Positions 40,781-50,610 of a stretch of 64,000 nt of DNA are shown here, one piece after another. Positions within the stretch are counted from its first letter, which is position 1. Each line of letters opens with the position of its first letter. The notes beneath the pieces were generated by a model. The model did not search any database and was not told the DNA's origin. It saw only the letters and a program-made list of their open reading frames with translations. Source of the stretch: Polychytrium aggregatum. Lineage: Eukaryota; Chytridiomycota; Chytridiomycetes; Polychytriales. Location: positions 124,001-188,000 of the forward strand of contig NW_026516291.1 of assembly GCF_025602895.1 (NCBI RefSeq), given 5' to 3'. The position numbers were made by a program, and so were the translations under genes.

Positions 40781-43153
40781 ATGCCTCCGAAGCGCAAGGG
40801 TGCCGGTGATGGCCAGCCTCGGCCACCCAGGCCCAAGAAAGCCAAGTCACAGTCGGAGCCTGTCTCTGGTTCGTATTCTGACCCCACGCATGCTTGGTCG
40901 TCTGTTGCTCCGTCGCTCACCACCACTGCTTCTGCAGATCCAATGGATCTCGATCCCACCGAGCCTGGTCCATCTACTTCCTCGAGTACCGGCAAGCGAT
41001 GTCGCCAGTGCGATGGCACCGATCACGAACGTTGCAACACCAACAAGTGTCCCAAATACCGGCCCCTCAAGAGCTCCGTCGTCCCACTCGTGGATGGAAG
41101 GTCATCCGCCCCTCAGTTCAGCTGCTTCAAGCAGACGATGGATGGCTGTTGTCTCAATCCCGCTCTCCGCGACAAGATCCAGGCCACCGTCGAGACCATG
41201 ACCCAGATCCAGTTCGAGGCATCCAGGCTGCTCAACCTGCACATCCTCCGGTGCATCGAGCAGGATCTTCCCGTCCCTGTCATCTCCAGGGCCACCCCTG
41301 CTTTCATCCGCCAATGCTTCAAGATCGTCCAGGACGGTGCCCTCTCGACGGCCAGGGACACCAAGAAATACAACGAGCATCTGGTCGCTTCCTTTCGCGA
41401 CTACCAGACCACTCGGCACGCAGACCTGCCTCCGGCCCCTCGTCTGCCTGATGGTGCTCACAGTCAGCTTCTCACACTGGCTGTCAATGCCTATGCCACC
41501 AACTGCACCACCCACCTCGACCTGGCCTACTGGCGACTCCTTCGCCGCTTCTGCGCTGCCGTCTTCCCTGCCAACAAGCACAAGCACGAAGCCATCGAGG
41601 CTTGTCTTAAGCTCTTCGAGAAACCAGGGCAGACTCCACCCAAGGCCGATCTCGAGTTCCTCTATCCCGAGTTTGGCCACGTCCTGGACGAGTTTCGGTA
41701 CAGCAACGACCAGGACCGCTTCCGGGCCCTCCATCGCCTCTCACACCATGTGAGAATCCTCGCCCGAGACAAGATGGTCGACAATGTCCACAAGTGGATC
41801 GACTGTGACATGCCCGCCCTCCGAGTCACCGAGCTGCAGCGCCAGGCCAAGCTGGACGAGCTCACTACCCAAGGCATTCCCTCCGACGACAAGAGGTTCA
41901 CCACGGCCAAGTCTGAGCTCGGCACCACCAAGTCCAAGATCAACAAGCTGGCATCCAGGATCAACTGGGCACTCAAGCAGCTCGCCGTCGACACTCCTCC
42001 GGCCGTGTGCACGATGGTCCCTCTCTGTACTGCAAGGGCCAAGTATGTCAAGATTGACACGGTCACTCTTTGGAATCTCCTGGGTCCAAAGAAACGCCTT
42101 GGACTCACCCGGGACAAGCTCAAGGAAGAAGGTGAGGACGGTGTCAACAACCAGGATCGTCTCTGGCGCAGTTGCTTCAAGCTGCGTAGTTCCCTCTTCC
42201 AAGAGCGGGTCAGGGACAAGAAGCTGTTCAACTACGAGATCAGCACCGATGGCATTGGATGCACCATCGGTCTCGTCAAGTTTGTGCGTCGAACCGATCA
42301 CACCGAGACCATCGAGCCTCCTCCGACTTCCGAGCAGCGCATCCAGGCCCACATCGGCGACCCAGACCCCAACCGCACCACTTGGATTGGCATCGATCCT
42401 GGAGTCGGCTCCATCTTCACGGCGGTCATCCAAGCACCGGGCCACCAAGACGAGGTGGTCTCATTCTCCAATGGCCACTACCAGCACATGTGTGGCCATA
42501 CGTCCAACACCAAGTGGCACAATATCATGAAGTATCGACTCAGCATCGAGACCTGGATGTCGACCACCCCCTCGCCCAAGGTGTCGTCCTCGGAGGCTTT
42601 CAAGGTCCATCTCACCCATGTCCTGCGACCGGAGCTGCGAGTGCAGCTCGACTTCCACCTTGGCAAGAAGGCCCGTCACCATCGCTTCATGGGCCACAAG
42701 AGGCGCCAAGTGGCCGTCGACAGGATGTGCAAGGCCGTCCTGAAGCACGCCCCGATACGGACCGATGTGGTGATCGCCTTTGGCAATGCGTCATGGCGCC
42801 AAGGCAAGGGCTATGCATCCAGCCCTCGGAGGCAGCGGTTTGCTCGGTACTTTGAGCAATTCGAGCACCACCGACGCCGTCCCAATCACCCTCATGGAAG
42901 CGTCAAGGTGGCCTCGACGAACGAGTTCAACACCTCGCAAGTGTGCTCCAAGTGCCTGGAGCCAGTTCGGTTGGAAGGACTCGATGCGCCCAGTGTTGCG
43001 AATTCCCACTTTGTCAGGAGCTGCAAGAATCCCAGCTGCCGGACAGTGTGGAATCGCGACGTCAATGCGGCGCGCAACATGATCACAGTATGCAGGTCGA
43101 TTGTGGAGATCGGAGAGCGACCGGCGGTCTTCACTCGGAGGCTGCCAAAGTGA
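40781..43153 (+). CDS. Fanzor, eukaryotic TnpB-like RNA-guided endonuclease (copy 2, intact)
   Basis: 790 aa without introns. The N-terminus is a basic nuclear signal (PPKRK, RPPRPKKAK, residues 2-22), then a Ser/Pro-rich spacer and a Cys/His knuckle (C74, C77, H82, C85, C90). The middle ~440 residues are helical and probably bind RNA and DNA. The C-terminal RuvC-like nuclease shows D539 (IGIDPGVGSIFTAV) and D760 (RDVNAARNM). The zinc finger is C722-C725/C748-C753. At the usual RuvC-II Glu position the sequence reads VVIAFGNASW, with no Glu. E715 in NEFNTSQVCSKC matches the relocated glutamate I recall for Fanzors. Family members cut DNA guided by an element-encoded RNA. Activity here is inferred. 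Confidence 0.9.
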   Translation: MPPKRKGAGDGQPRPPRPKKAKSQSEPVSGSYSDPTHAWSSVAPSLTTTASADPMDLDPTEPGPSTSSSTGKRCRQCDGTDHERCNTNKCPKYRPLKSSVVPLVDGRSSAPQFSCFKQTMDGCCLNPALRDKIQATVETMTQIQFEASRLLNLHILRCIEQDLPVPVISRATPAFIRQCFKIVQDGALSTARDTKKYNEHLVASFRDYQTTRHADLPPAPRLPDGAHSQLLTLAVNAYATNCTTHLDLAYWRLLRRFCAAVFPANKHKHEAIEACLKLFEKPGQTPPKADLEFLYPEFGHVLDEFRYSNDQDRFRALHRLSHHVRILARDKMVDNVHKWIDCDMPALRVTELQRQAKLDELTTQGIPSDDKRFTTAKSELGTTKSKINKLASRINWALKQLAVDTPPAVCTMVPLCTARAKYVKIDTVTLWNLLGPKKRLGLTRDKLKEEGEDGVNNQDRLWRSCFKLRSSLFQERVRDKKLFNYEISTDGIGCTIGLVKFVRRTDHTETIEPPPTSEQRIQAHIGDPDPNRTTWIGIDPGVGSIFTAVIQAPGHQDEVVSFSNGHYQHMCGHTSNTKWHNIMKYRLSIETWMSTTPSPKVSSSEAFKVHLTHVLRPELRVQLDFHLGKKARHHRFMGHKRRQVAVDRMCKAVLKHAPIRTDVVIAFGNASWRQGKGYASSPRRQRFARYFEQFEHHRRRPNHPHGSVKVASTNEFNTSQVCSKCLEPVRLEGLDAPSVANSHFVRSCKNPSCRTVWNRDVNAARNMITVCRSIVEIGERPAVFTRRLPK

Positions 43154-43253
43154 TCTGTTTTATTTCTTGTGGCTTTGCTTGACGCGAGCACAGCACATAC
43201 TACATGTTCATGGAAACGGCTATATTGTCCCGTTTTTTTCTGAATAAAGTGTA
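43154..43253 (+). ncRNA. Candidate guide-RNA scaffold region, copy 2
   Basis: 100 bp from the Fanzor stop to the right TA, nearly identical to copies 1 and 3. A guide transcribed past the end would begin ATCGCCCGGCTG. Placement follows known TnpB/Fanzor loci; no RNA evidence. Confidence 0.3.
43226..43253 (-). repeat. Right terminal inverted repeat, copy 2
   Basis: 28-bp right end, reverse complement starting TACACTTTATTCAG and reaching ACGGGACA. Confidence 0.85.
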
Positions 43254-44310
43254 ATCGCCCGGCTGAACGATGTCGTTCTCACTGTTGCGATGCTGGCAAG
43301 ATGGACAAACTCGAAGGGACAGGCTCGATGGGGCGGCCATGATTTGCCGACTTGCTCGTTCACGCCGAGTCCGTGATGTGCATGATGCGCATGATATGCA
43401 TACTATGTATGCTATGCATGATATGATATGATCCAGCCGCAACAGACGATGCGTCCGATTGCCGAAAGCCTCTCTGCCCAATCACAACCAAGTCCGATAT
43501 GTCCCAAGAGTCAGCCGACGGGGGCAGAGTCGGCGCCATTTGACCGATCAAGGCTTCTTCACATGTCGCTGAGGGCTTTGCGCTGGCTCGGCGTGGTCGA
43601 TGGCGCCCCTGACCGCCTTTCGGGAAGCGAAGAACGTCCCGATGGATCCTGCGAAGGCGCCAGGGCAAGTGGCTGGACGACAAGAATGAGTTGCCGCGAC
43701 CTGGCCCTGCCGCAGCCGATACGCCAGCTGCACTCTGTGGCTCAAATGCCGATATCGATGGATGCAATGCTATCCGAGTATGTGCATCCCGATTGCCATT
43801 TGGGCCGCCACGCCAAGGCTGATCGGCGGTCGAGCCACTCTCGCTGGGCCCAGGGAAGTGGTCGTCGATCCCGCGCGGTGTCGGATCGTCGCCAGGCGGG
43901 ATCGCCAATCGCCAGTCCACCGGCGTCGGAGAGCGGCTGCCCCTCTGCGCTGCCGCTGCGGTGCGGATGTCGATGGAAACCGCAGCGGCTACTGCGATCC
44001 AGACGGCGACGGCAGTGGCGATGTCGACGCTGGCGGATGTGTGGGCATGGGCGTGGGTATAAAAGGCCGCTGCTGGCCCGCACGTCTGCATCCCCACTTT
44101 CGTTTTCATCGTCATCACCTGCCCATCCTCCCAAGCCCGCTCTGCTCGTCGCCCCGGGCTGCAAGACTTGGCCCCCCTCCTGTCTGGCTCCTTTTCCCTC
44201 GCCGTCTGAACCCGATCCCCTCCGATCGTCTCTGTCATCGTCATCCTCGGTTCTCCAGGCCTCGCTTCCCCCCGTCCCTCGCTCGCTCCTTTGCTCTCCT
44301 CCCGCCCCCC
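43254..44310. other. RAD6 upstream region
   Basis: About 1.06 kb between transposon copy 2 and RAD6. It contains an AT-rich, palindrome-rich patch (GATATGCATACTATGTATGC and neighbours, 43375-43432) and, near the gene, a TATA box and a long pyrimidine-rich leader. Open frames on both strands look random. Confidence 0.45.
44058..44066 (+). promoter_or_regulatory. TATA box of RAD6
   Basis: TATAAAAGG, a strong match to the eukaryotic TATA consensus, about 245 bp before the RAD6 start codon and followed by a C/T-rich leader. Confidence 0.6.
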
Positions 44311-45233
44311 ATGTCGACATCCGCCCGAAGACGTCTCATGCGTGATTTCAAGCGGCTACAGACCGACCCGCCGGACAAGCTCAGCGGTGCCCCTTGCCCT
44401 GATAACGTCCTCGTCTGGAACGCCGTCATCTTTGGCCCCGAAGACACTCCCTTCGAAGACGGCACCTTCAAGCTGATCCTCAACTTTGACGAGTCCTATC
44501 CAACCAAGCCGCCGCACGTTCGGTTCATCAGCAAAATGTTCCACCCCAACGTTTACGCTAATGGCGACCTTTGCCTTGACATTCTGCAGAACCGATGGTG
44601 AGTGCGTCGGCGTTGTTCGGATGCCTCGATTCTGGTAGCCAAGGCTGCAGCAGCCGGGTGGGAGCACCCGTTGTTGATCACATCCTGCCTCAACCCGCCT
44701 ATCTGTGTTTGGGGCTTGCATGTGCTCTCGTCATTAGAGAGCCTTTGTTCGCAGGATGGCTGTCCGCTGGGATGCTGGGATGCTGGGATGCTCTGCTGTT
44801 GGATCCAGTCTTGCTTCTTGCCATGCCATCGTTGCGATTCCTTCTCGGAGCATCCAGCTGGCCGAGTGGGCTGCATTGGTCGACACAAACCTGCTCGCCG
44901 CCGGCATTTCTTTCGTCCAAGAGCTAGCCCACTCTGGAACGCTGCAGCCGGCCTGGACCATCGGCGTTGCAGACACGGCCCCGTAGTCCGGGGTTATCCT
45001 GATCATGGCCCTGATCTTGCCCAACGATCTCTGACTCTGCCCCTTGATTTCCCGGCCCGCTCAGGTCGCCAACCTACGATGTCGCCGCCATCCTGACCTC
45101 GATACAGTCGCTTCTGAACGATCCCAACCCAAACAGCCCCGCCAACGCCGAAGCTGCCCGGCTGTTCCAGGAAAGCCGAAAGGAATACGTCAAGCGAGTC
45201 CGAGAGATTGTCGAAGAATCCTGGCTGAGCTAG
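44311..45233 (+). CDS. RAD6: Ubiquitin-conjugating enzyme E2 RAD6 (UBC2/UBE2A type)
   Basis: Two exons, 44311-44597 and 45065-45233, joined in phase 2 (GTGAGT donor, CGCTCAG acceptor), 151 aa, the length of animal UBE2A/B. The sequence is almost textbook: [36 protein letters not shown], then the HPN motif and active-site Cys in [17 protein letters not shown]. It ends [18 protein letters not shown] through VEESWLS. There is no acidic tail like that of the budding yeast protein. It accepts ubiquitin from E1 and, with RAD18 or BRE1-type ligases, modifies PCNA and histone H2B in DNA damage tolerance and transcription. Confidence 0.95.
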
Positions 45234-46380
45234 GCCAGAGGCCGGTCCTTGGTGCCCACGGATCTGGACGAGCGCCTTTGCATCCCCAGAGCCGTCTGTA
45301 GTGGCCTCTCCAGCCCATCGGCCTGCATTTTTCGGGGCTGATGCCGGTGCTGGGTGGCCGTCCCGACTTTTTCTCATCTCGCTGTACCCCACATCATCGT
45401 TTGTTCACTCTTGAATTGTATTTGCAACCCTCACCCTGTCGAAAGTATGAATGGAACTCGGAAGCCAATAAAAATCATCAACTTCATTGCGTTCCGTCGC
45501 AGCGATCCCGGCGAGCGAGACGGGAGCAAGACGATCAGTCCTGCTGGCTGCCCCAAATCTCCCTCCCATTCCCATGGGCTTGGCTCTGTCGGGATCACTG
45601 TCGCTTGTGGGAGCAGATCAGGCCGTGCAGTGCCAGAGCTGCCTGCCACATCCAACTTCCGGTTTCCAGTTTCCAGTTTTGAGCGAGGTGCCCTCACAGG
45701 CACATTCGCATCTGCTCTCAAGGGCACTGGCTCCAGCATTGCCTCCCTCCCTCTCTCCCTCCCCATCCCTCCCGCAACTCAATGCATTTGTCCCGCCCCT
45801 GGCTTTCGCTGCATCCGATTTGGATCTCGACGGCCCTCTGATTCACTTTGCCACTGCGCAAACAGCATCTTTGCGTGTCTCCCTCGCTGCCCAGCCATCT
45901 ATCCATCCGTCCTTTCGTCTTGGTCATGCGGGTATCCCACGGCGATCTGCTGGAGGATTGGCTGCGATATCCTCGACTCACCGCCCTGCAGTTTTCCCGC
46001 TCGAATCCGATCGGGATCGACGCAGTGCCGCCGTCGCCCTCGTGGGAAAGCACATTTGTCGTCGTCCTTGCCCTGCCCTATCCAAAACTACCCATCCATG
46101 CCACCCGATCATGACGACGCATGCCGCTTGCCTCCCGGCTGTGAACCGCATGGCAGCGTCATTCAGCGGGACGGAGGTAATTTTGCTTAAGCGCCTCGGC
46201 GATCCAGTCACTGGACTGACTCTGGCCATTCGATTGATTGACTCCACCGCACCCATGACGGATGACATAATCCCGTACTGAGATCAAGTCGAATCACAAG
46301 CGGCGAGCATCCAGAGGACGGCCCATCGCGGGCCCGCTTTCACCTTCTCCCTTCCGTGGCCTTTCTCCTCTCCCTGGCTC
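45234..46380. other. Intergenic space between convergent RAD6 and phosphatase genes
   Basis: About 1.15 kb. An AATAAAA signal near 45467 may serve RAD6 polyadenylation. No gene recognised; long frames overlap each other on the plus strand. Confidence 0.4.
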
Positions 46381-48578
46381 TCACGACCAGGTGCAGTTTC
46401 GATCGGTTATGCCACACAGCCCCGAGTAGTCGCAGTCGAGATATCCCTTCCGAGCGATCGACTCAAAGAAGCGGTCGAGACGGCAGCTGGGCACGTCCTT
46501 GGGCGAGTAATCTTCTCCTTTGGCCTGACATCGCGGCAGATGCAGGTACTGTTCGTTGACTGAGACCCGGATCGCATAATCGCGCAGGGTGTGTCCCTGC
46601 CTCAGGACCGGAAATGCACGGCTCCAGTACGCCGCTTGTTCGCTTGGCAGTGTCGGCAAAAGGCTCTCTTGAGACTCTGCAGCGTTCGCAAGGATCTTTG
46701 CAGGTTCCGATCCAGGACAGTGGACAAGCTCGATCAGAACATTGCTGCCGAAAGGCGAGATCGCGGCGGTGCGGAACTGGCGATCGTAGAGCAGGTGCCG
46801 AGTCATGTTGGCCGTCAAGGGCTCGGTGTCCTCGTATAGACCCTGCAACAGATACCGTCAGCCAACTATGTCGTCTATGCCAGCTGCGACTCCAAGGAGC
46901 CGACATCGTGAGGAAAGCCAGCAGCACCGAAGCGACTCGACTTGCTTGCTGCCTACCAGCTGCGTGAACAGGAACAGCAGAGTCTCGGAGTGGCCAAAAC
47001 GAAAGATGCCGAGTCGTCGTTGGCGGTTGCTGGCCAGGGCATCGATGGCCTCAACTAGTCCGTTGGCGATGTTGGTGGCCAGTGAGCATGCCATCACCCG
47101 GTTGATGGGGAAGCTGTATGAAAACTGCATCCAGTGCTTGAGATCGTCGGCATAGTCAAGCCGCTGAAAGTCATCCTCCGAAAACAGTGAGCACCACTCG
47201 TTGCGGATGTCTTGGACAGCGACCTGAAAGGCACAGAGCTTGAACATGGCCGAGACATGCTCGTTGGTGAACGGAATGCCGGCGCGGTCCTGGACTCGGG
47301 CCGTGATGTCTGGGAGAAACCGCTTCCTCCACGCGACGCTCTCGCTGCTTGGGCGAGTTGAATTGAGGACTTGGCCTTCCCACGCTTTGCAGTTGGCAGC
47401 GGGCTCGATCTCATAGTCCATGCTCTGTCGGTGGGGCGGATGGTCAGCCACTATCGCTCCAGCTGAGACGGCACATCATCATCCTGGGCCATGCGCAACA
47501 ATCGGCGGGTCCTGGCGAGAAGCGCTGCAGGCAAACAGGATCAAATGCCCGGGGATGCTCGTAAAAGGTCTTGGCAGCATTCTCTCGAGTATATCTCATG
47601 AATGTCGAGCAGGGCAGTGTGCTGTGCATCCACCCATTGAGCCGGTGAATGAACAGACGATACTCAACTGCCGGCAAGGTGCTGCAGTAGATCGTGGCTG
47701 GTCGCGGGCATTCGTTGGCAGCGCCAGGGCGGCGAAAGAGGCCAAAGGCAAAGGCCTGGGCACTCTGGACCGTCCTGGACTTGTCCGAGGCCCGGAAATC
47801 GTAGAGGTTGGGAGAGTAGGGCTCTGTTTCAAAGTGGGTTCCGAGATGGAATCAGAGAAAGGAGAGCAACAGCGGCGCCAACGGAGATGCAGCCGATATC
47901 ACATACCCAGGAACGCCTGGAATCGGTCTGCCAGCCGCGAGCCCAGTCGATAGAGCTGCTCTTCGCCGGACCGGGTCAGCAAGCTTTCGTCTTCAGGCTG
48001 GAACGGCGAGGTCTATTGGACGCACGAACAGCAAGCGTCAGGCGCAAATGGATCGCATATGGATCGCAAAGAGGACATGAATGCGCATTAGCACAGCTCG
48101 CCTCGACAGCAAAGCAGACGATAGACGGCTGCACTTGCCCAGTTTTGCATCCACGGATACCGGCTCCATCCTGCTGCAGGACGCTGGGTTCTCAAGAAAC
48201 CCTCGATGTCCTTGAACGACAGGATATCAGACCTGCCAGGGTTTCGTGTGCCGTGCCGGATGATCTGTGAAGGGTCAAAGAGCACCGAGTCAGGGAGAGA
48301 GACGATGGGGCGGCAAGATGAGCGTTGCTGGCTTGTCGAGTCTGGCGAGCGAGTGCGGCACCCTCACTAACCATTTGGATCTGCACGAGCTCGCAGGACG
48401 ACGGGGATGAGTCGATGGATGCACCATCGGCGCGGCTGGACTCGGACGGCGGCTCGGGGTATATCGATTTGGTTCCCAGATGCCTGGTGAAATCGAAGCT
48501 TGCGACACGAGAGCCCAGGCATGACGGCCACGGCAGCAGAATGCCAATGGCGAATAGCAGAGCGGACGGGAAGCGCAT
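46381..48578 (-). CDS. Secreted histidine acid phosphatase of the MINPP1 / phytase family
   Basis: Six exons: 48578-48372, 48264-48139, 48012-47907, 47823-47537, 47424-46957, 46842-46381; 551 aa. The exon 4 donor (GTTTGC) is the weakest. A signal peptide (MRFPSALLFAIGILLPWPSC) predicts secretion or entry to the ER. The catalytic RHG motif is RHGTRNP, and the C-terminal proton-donor motif is FGHSE where MINPP1 has HAE. Other matches are YDFRASDKSRTVQSAQAF and GLYEDTEPLTANM. Relatives remove phosphates from inositol polyphosphates such as phytate, useful to a soil or plant-debris saprobe. The intron after WMQNW begins GCAAGT (GC-AG); the GT four bases downstream would break the frame with the next conserved exon. 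Cysteines near the end fit a secreted protein. Confidence 0.85.
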
Positions 48579-50096
48579 CGCGGGCGATGGTGAGAGAGGG
48601 CGAAAGGGCGAATGCTCACAGACGGGCGATTCCTCTCCAAGCCACTTTGGCCGTCTCGTTTTGTTCGAGCCAGGGGGATCATGCTCGCAGCTGTGTCGGC
48701 ATCCCTGTCCCACGAAATGGGCTTCCTCATCATGGCTCCCACATCCCAGCTCAACGACAGGACATTGAGCGTGCTCGATCGGGGTCAGTCCATCGACACA
48801 ATCATTCACGATGGAGGGAGGGTGTCGAGGGTCTTGAATATGGTATCCGATCATCCGACACAGCATCACGATCAGACATATACGAGTCGTCGTATGTGCT
48901 GGCGGTGTCGGTCCATGGCCGAATATCCAGTGCGATCGCATCTTGCACCATGCCCGTCACAGAGACAAATGGTTCAACTCCAAGTTGAGGGTGGTGCGCC
49001 GCTCTGAACAGGATGAGCAGCCCCGGATCGATGAACATACGGCCAGGAGGGTGCCGGATCGTATGCAATGTGAGTGTGATGTTGTTGGTAGTATAGGCTA
49101 TCGAATCCTGCGTGTTCGTCTCCCTGACGCATCCATTGTCGGGGATGATGGAAAGATCAGGAGTTCGAATAGTCGGTTGAATCGGGCTGCCAGGGACTTG
49201 CGATGGAATTAACACTGGTGTGCGATCGTCGGCTTGCCGGAGAGGCAGGCTCCCGATCATGCCCAAAGGAAGCGGATGGATTGAGGAATGGTGCACCTGG
49301 CAGCGACGACGGCGGATAGCCGTCTTGGGCAGGGATACCTGGATGCATGAGATCGAGAGCTGTTCCTGAATGGCACAGATGGAATGATGCAGATGAGGAG
49401 AGGAGAGAGGACGGGGAGCGAGAACCAGAGTATGGCCTGCCACGACGTGGCTGTCGGATTGGTGGCGCTGCAGTCAGAGGTGACACGGGCTGGTCGGCCC
49501 TTGTGAAGCGTGTCCGCCAATCACGCGCGCGTCAGTGGCAAGGACGAGCAAATTTGTCTGGCGGCTTCCAAAAACGGAGGGGACAGCGTCGAACTTCAAA
49601 CCACCGGCAACCGAGCCAGTGCCCTGCTCGATTTACGGCTGCGATACCGATGGCTCTGGTCAGTCGAGCTGGCAAAAGGAAAGGCGGCTGTTCCGGGCTG
49701 GGCCCATGCTGCCTGGAGCAAATTGGTGGTTGGAGCATCAGCCCGTTGTAGGTGCATTGATCGGTGATGGCAATGCGATGCTGCAATCAACTCTCGGAAA
49801 TTGCTGATACACAAGGCTGTTCTTGATTTGAGGCCATTATCGCGTCCTACCCGCGGGCAACTGACACTTCTTGACACACAACGGACGACGCGATTTGGGG
49901 CGAAAGAGGGGAAAGGTCACAGCCATGGAGTCGGTGGGGGCGAACTGTTTTGCTGCCTGGCGGGGCGGGGCGGGGCGGGGCGGGGCGGGGCAGGAGGAAG
50001 AAGTGCGCCACCAAGGGAAAAGCCAACTGAAAAGGGGGGGCTTCGTCTCTACTCCTGCGCTCGGCCTGACTTTCAGATCCCAACGTGAGGCAGAAA
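48579..50096. other. 1.5-kb region with possible disordered-protein exons
   Basis: Between the phosphatase start (minus) and the NLR start (plus). Minus-strand frames 49486-49157 and 49443-48802 encode Ser/Pro/Asp-rich sequence (for example DTASTYDDSYMSDRDAVSDD) that could be exons of a disordered protein. The longer-looking starts are not ATG, and I could not join the exons, so no gene is called. The right end contains the G-rich tandem before the NLR. Confidence 0.35.
49960..49991. repeat. (CGGGG)n run, potential G-quadruplex, upstream of the NLR gene
   Basis: Six consecutive CGGGG units on the plus strand, about 105 bp before the NLR ATG. Four or more G4 tracts separated by single C could fold into a quadruplex on the non-template strand. 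Confidence 0.8.
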
Positions 50097-50543
50097 ATGC
50101 CTTCCCAGGACTACGCCGCAGCGACTCCAACTGCAGAGTGGAAGTGCCGGTTGAAATATGACATCCACGATGTGTTCATCAGGTGGGTGGGCCATCGCAT
50201 TTCTCATCGGACCCACTCGCCACCAACTGACTCCTCACACCCTTCGCAGCTACCGAGTCAGCAGCGAGGAGGGAATGGCCGCTGCCCTGCATGGAGCCCT
50301 GTTAGCCAACAGTCGAGGCGAGACAGCAATACACCCATATCTCGACAACACGTGCCTATGTGACGGCGCTGAGTGGGAGCAGGGTTTCATCAACGGGCTG
50401 TATCGATCAAATGTGATTGTCTTGTTGCTGTCGGAGAAGGGTCTGGAACGCACCTTCGAGGCCCACCTCAAGCCGGACAACCAGTTTCTCGAGGTAACGA
50501 GTGAGCCCACAGCATCGACGGTGAAGGACTGAGTCAGTCCAAC

Positions 50544-50610
<67 letters not shown>

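Larger units (their letters stand above)
39537..43253 (+). mobile_element. Fanzor-carrying mariner-type transposon, copy 2 (both genes intact)
   Basis: 3,717 bp between TA duplications at 39537-39538 and 43252-43253, with the same ends and gene order as copy 1. Transposase 39622-40554 and Fanzor 40781-43153 are both open. Relative to copies 1 and 3, about 26 bp including the TATAAAT motif is missing upstream of the Fanzor, so the nuclease may be poorly expressed here. Host sequence reads GCTGAT before the left TA and ATCGCC after the right TA. It sits 164 bp upstream of the BBS8 start codon, probably in its promoter, and points away from it. Confidence 0.92.

Noticed and set aside
40781-43153. 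Bacterial TnpB contamination or IS605-family insertion
   Set aside because: The protein has a eukaryotic nuclear signal and Fanzor-length N-terminus, and sits in a TA-flanked mariner-type element among spliced genes.
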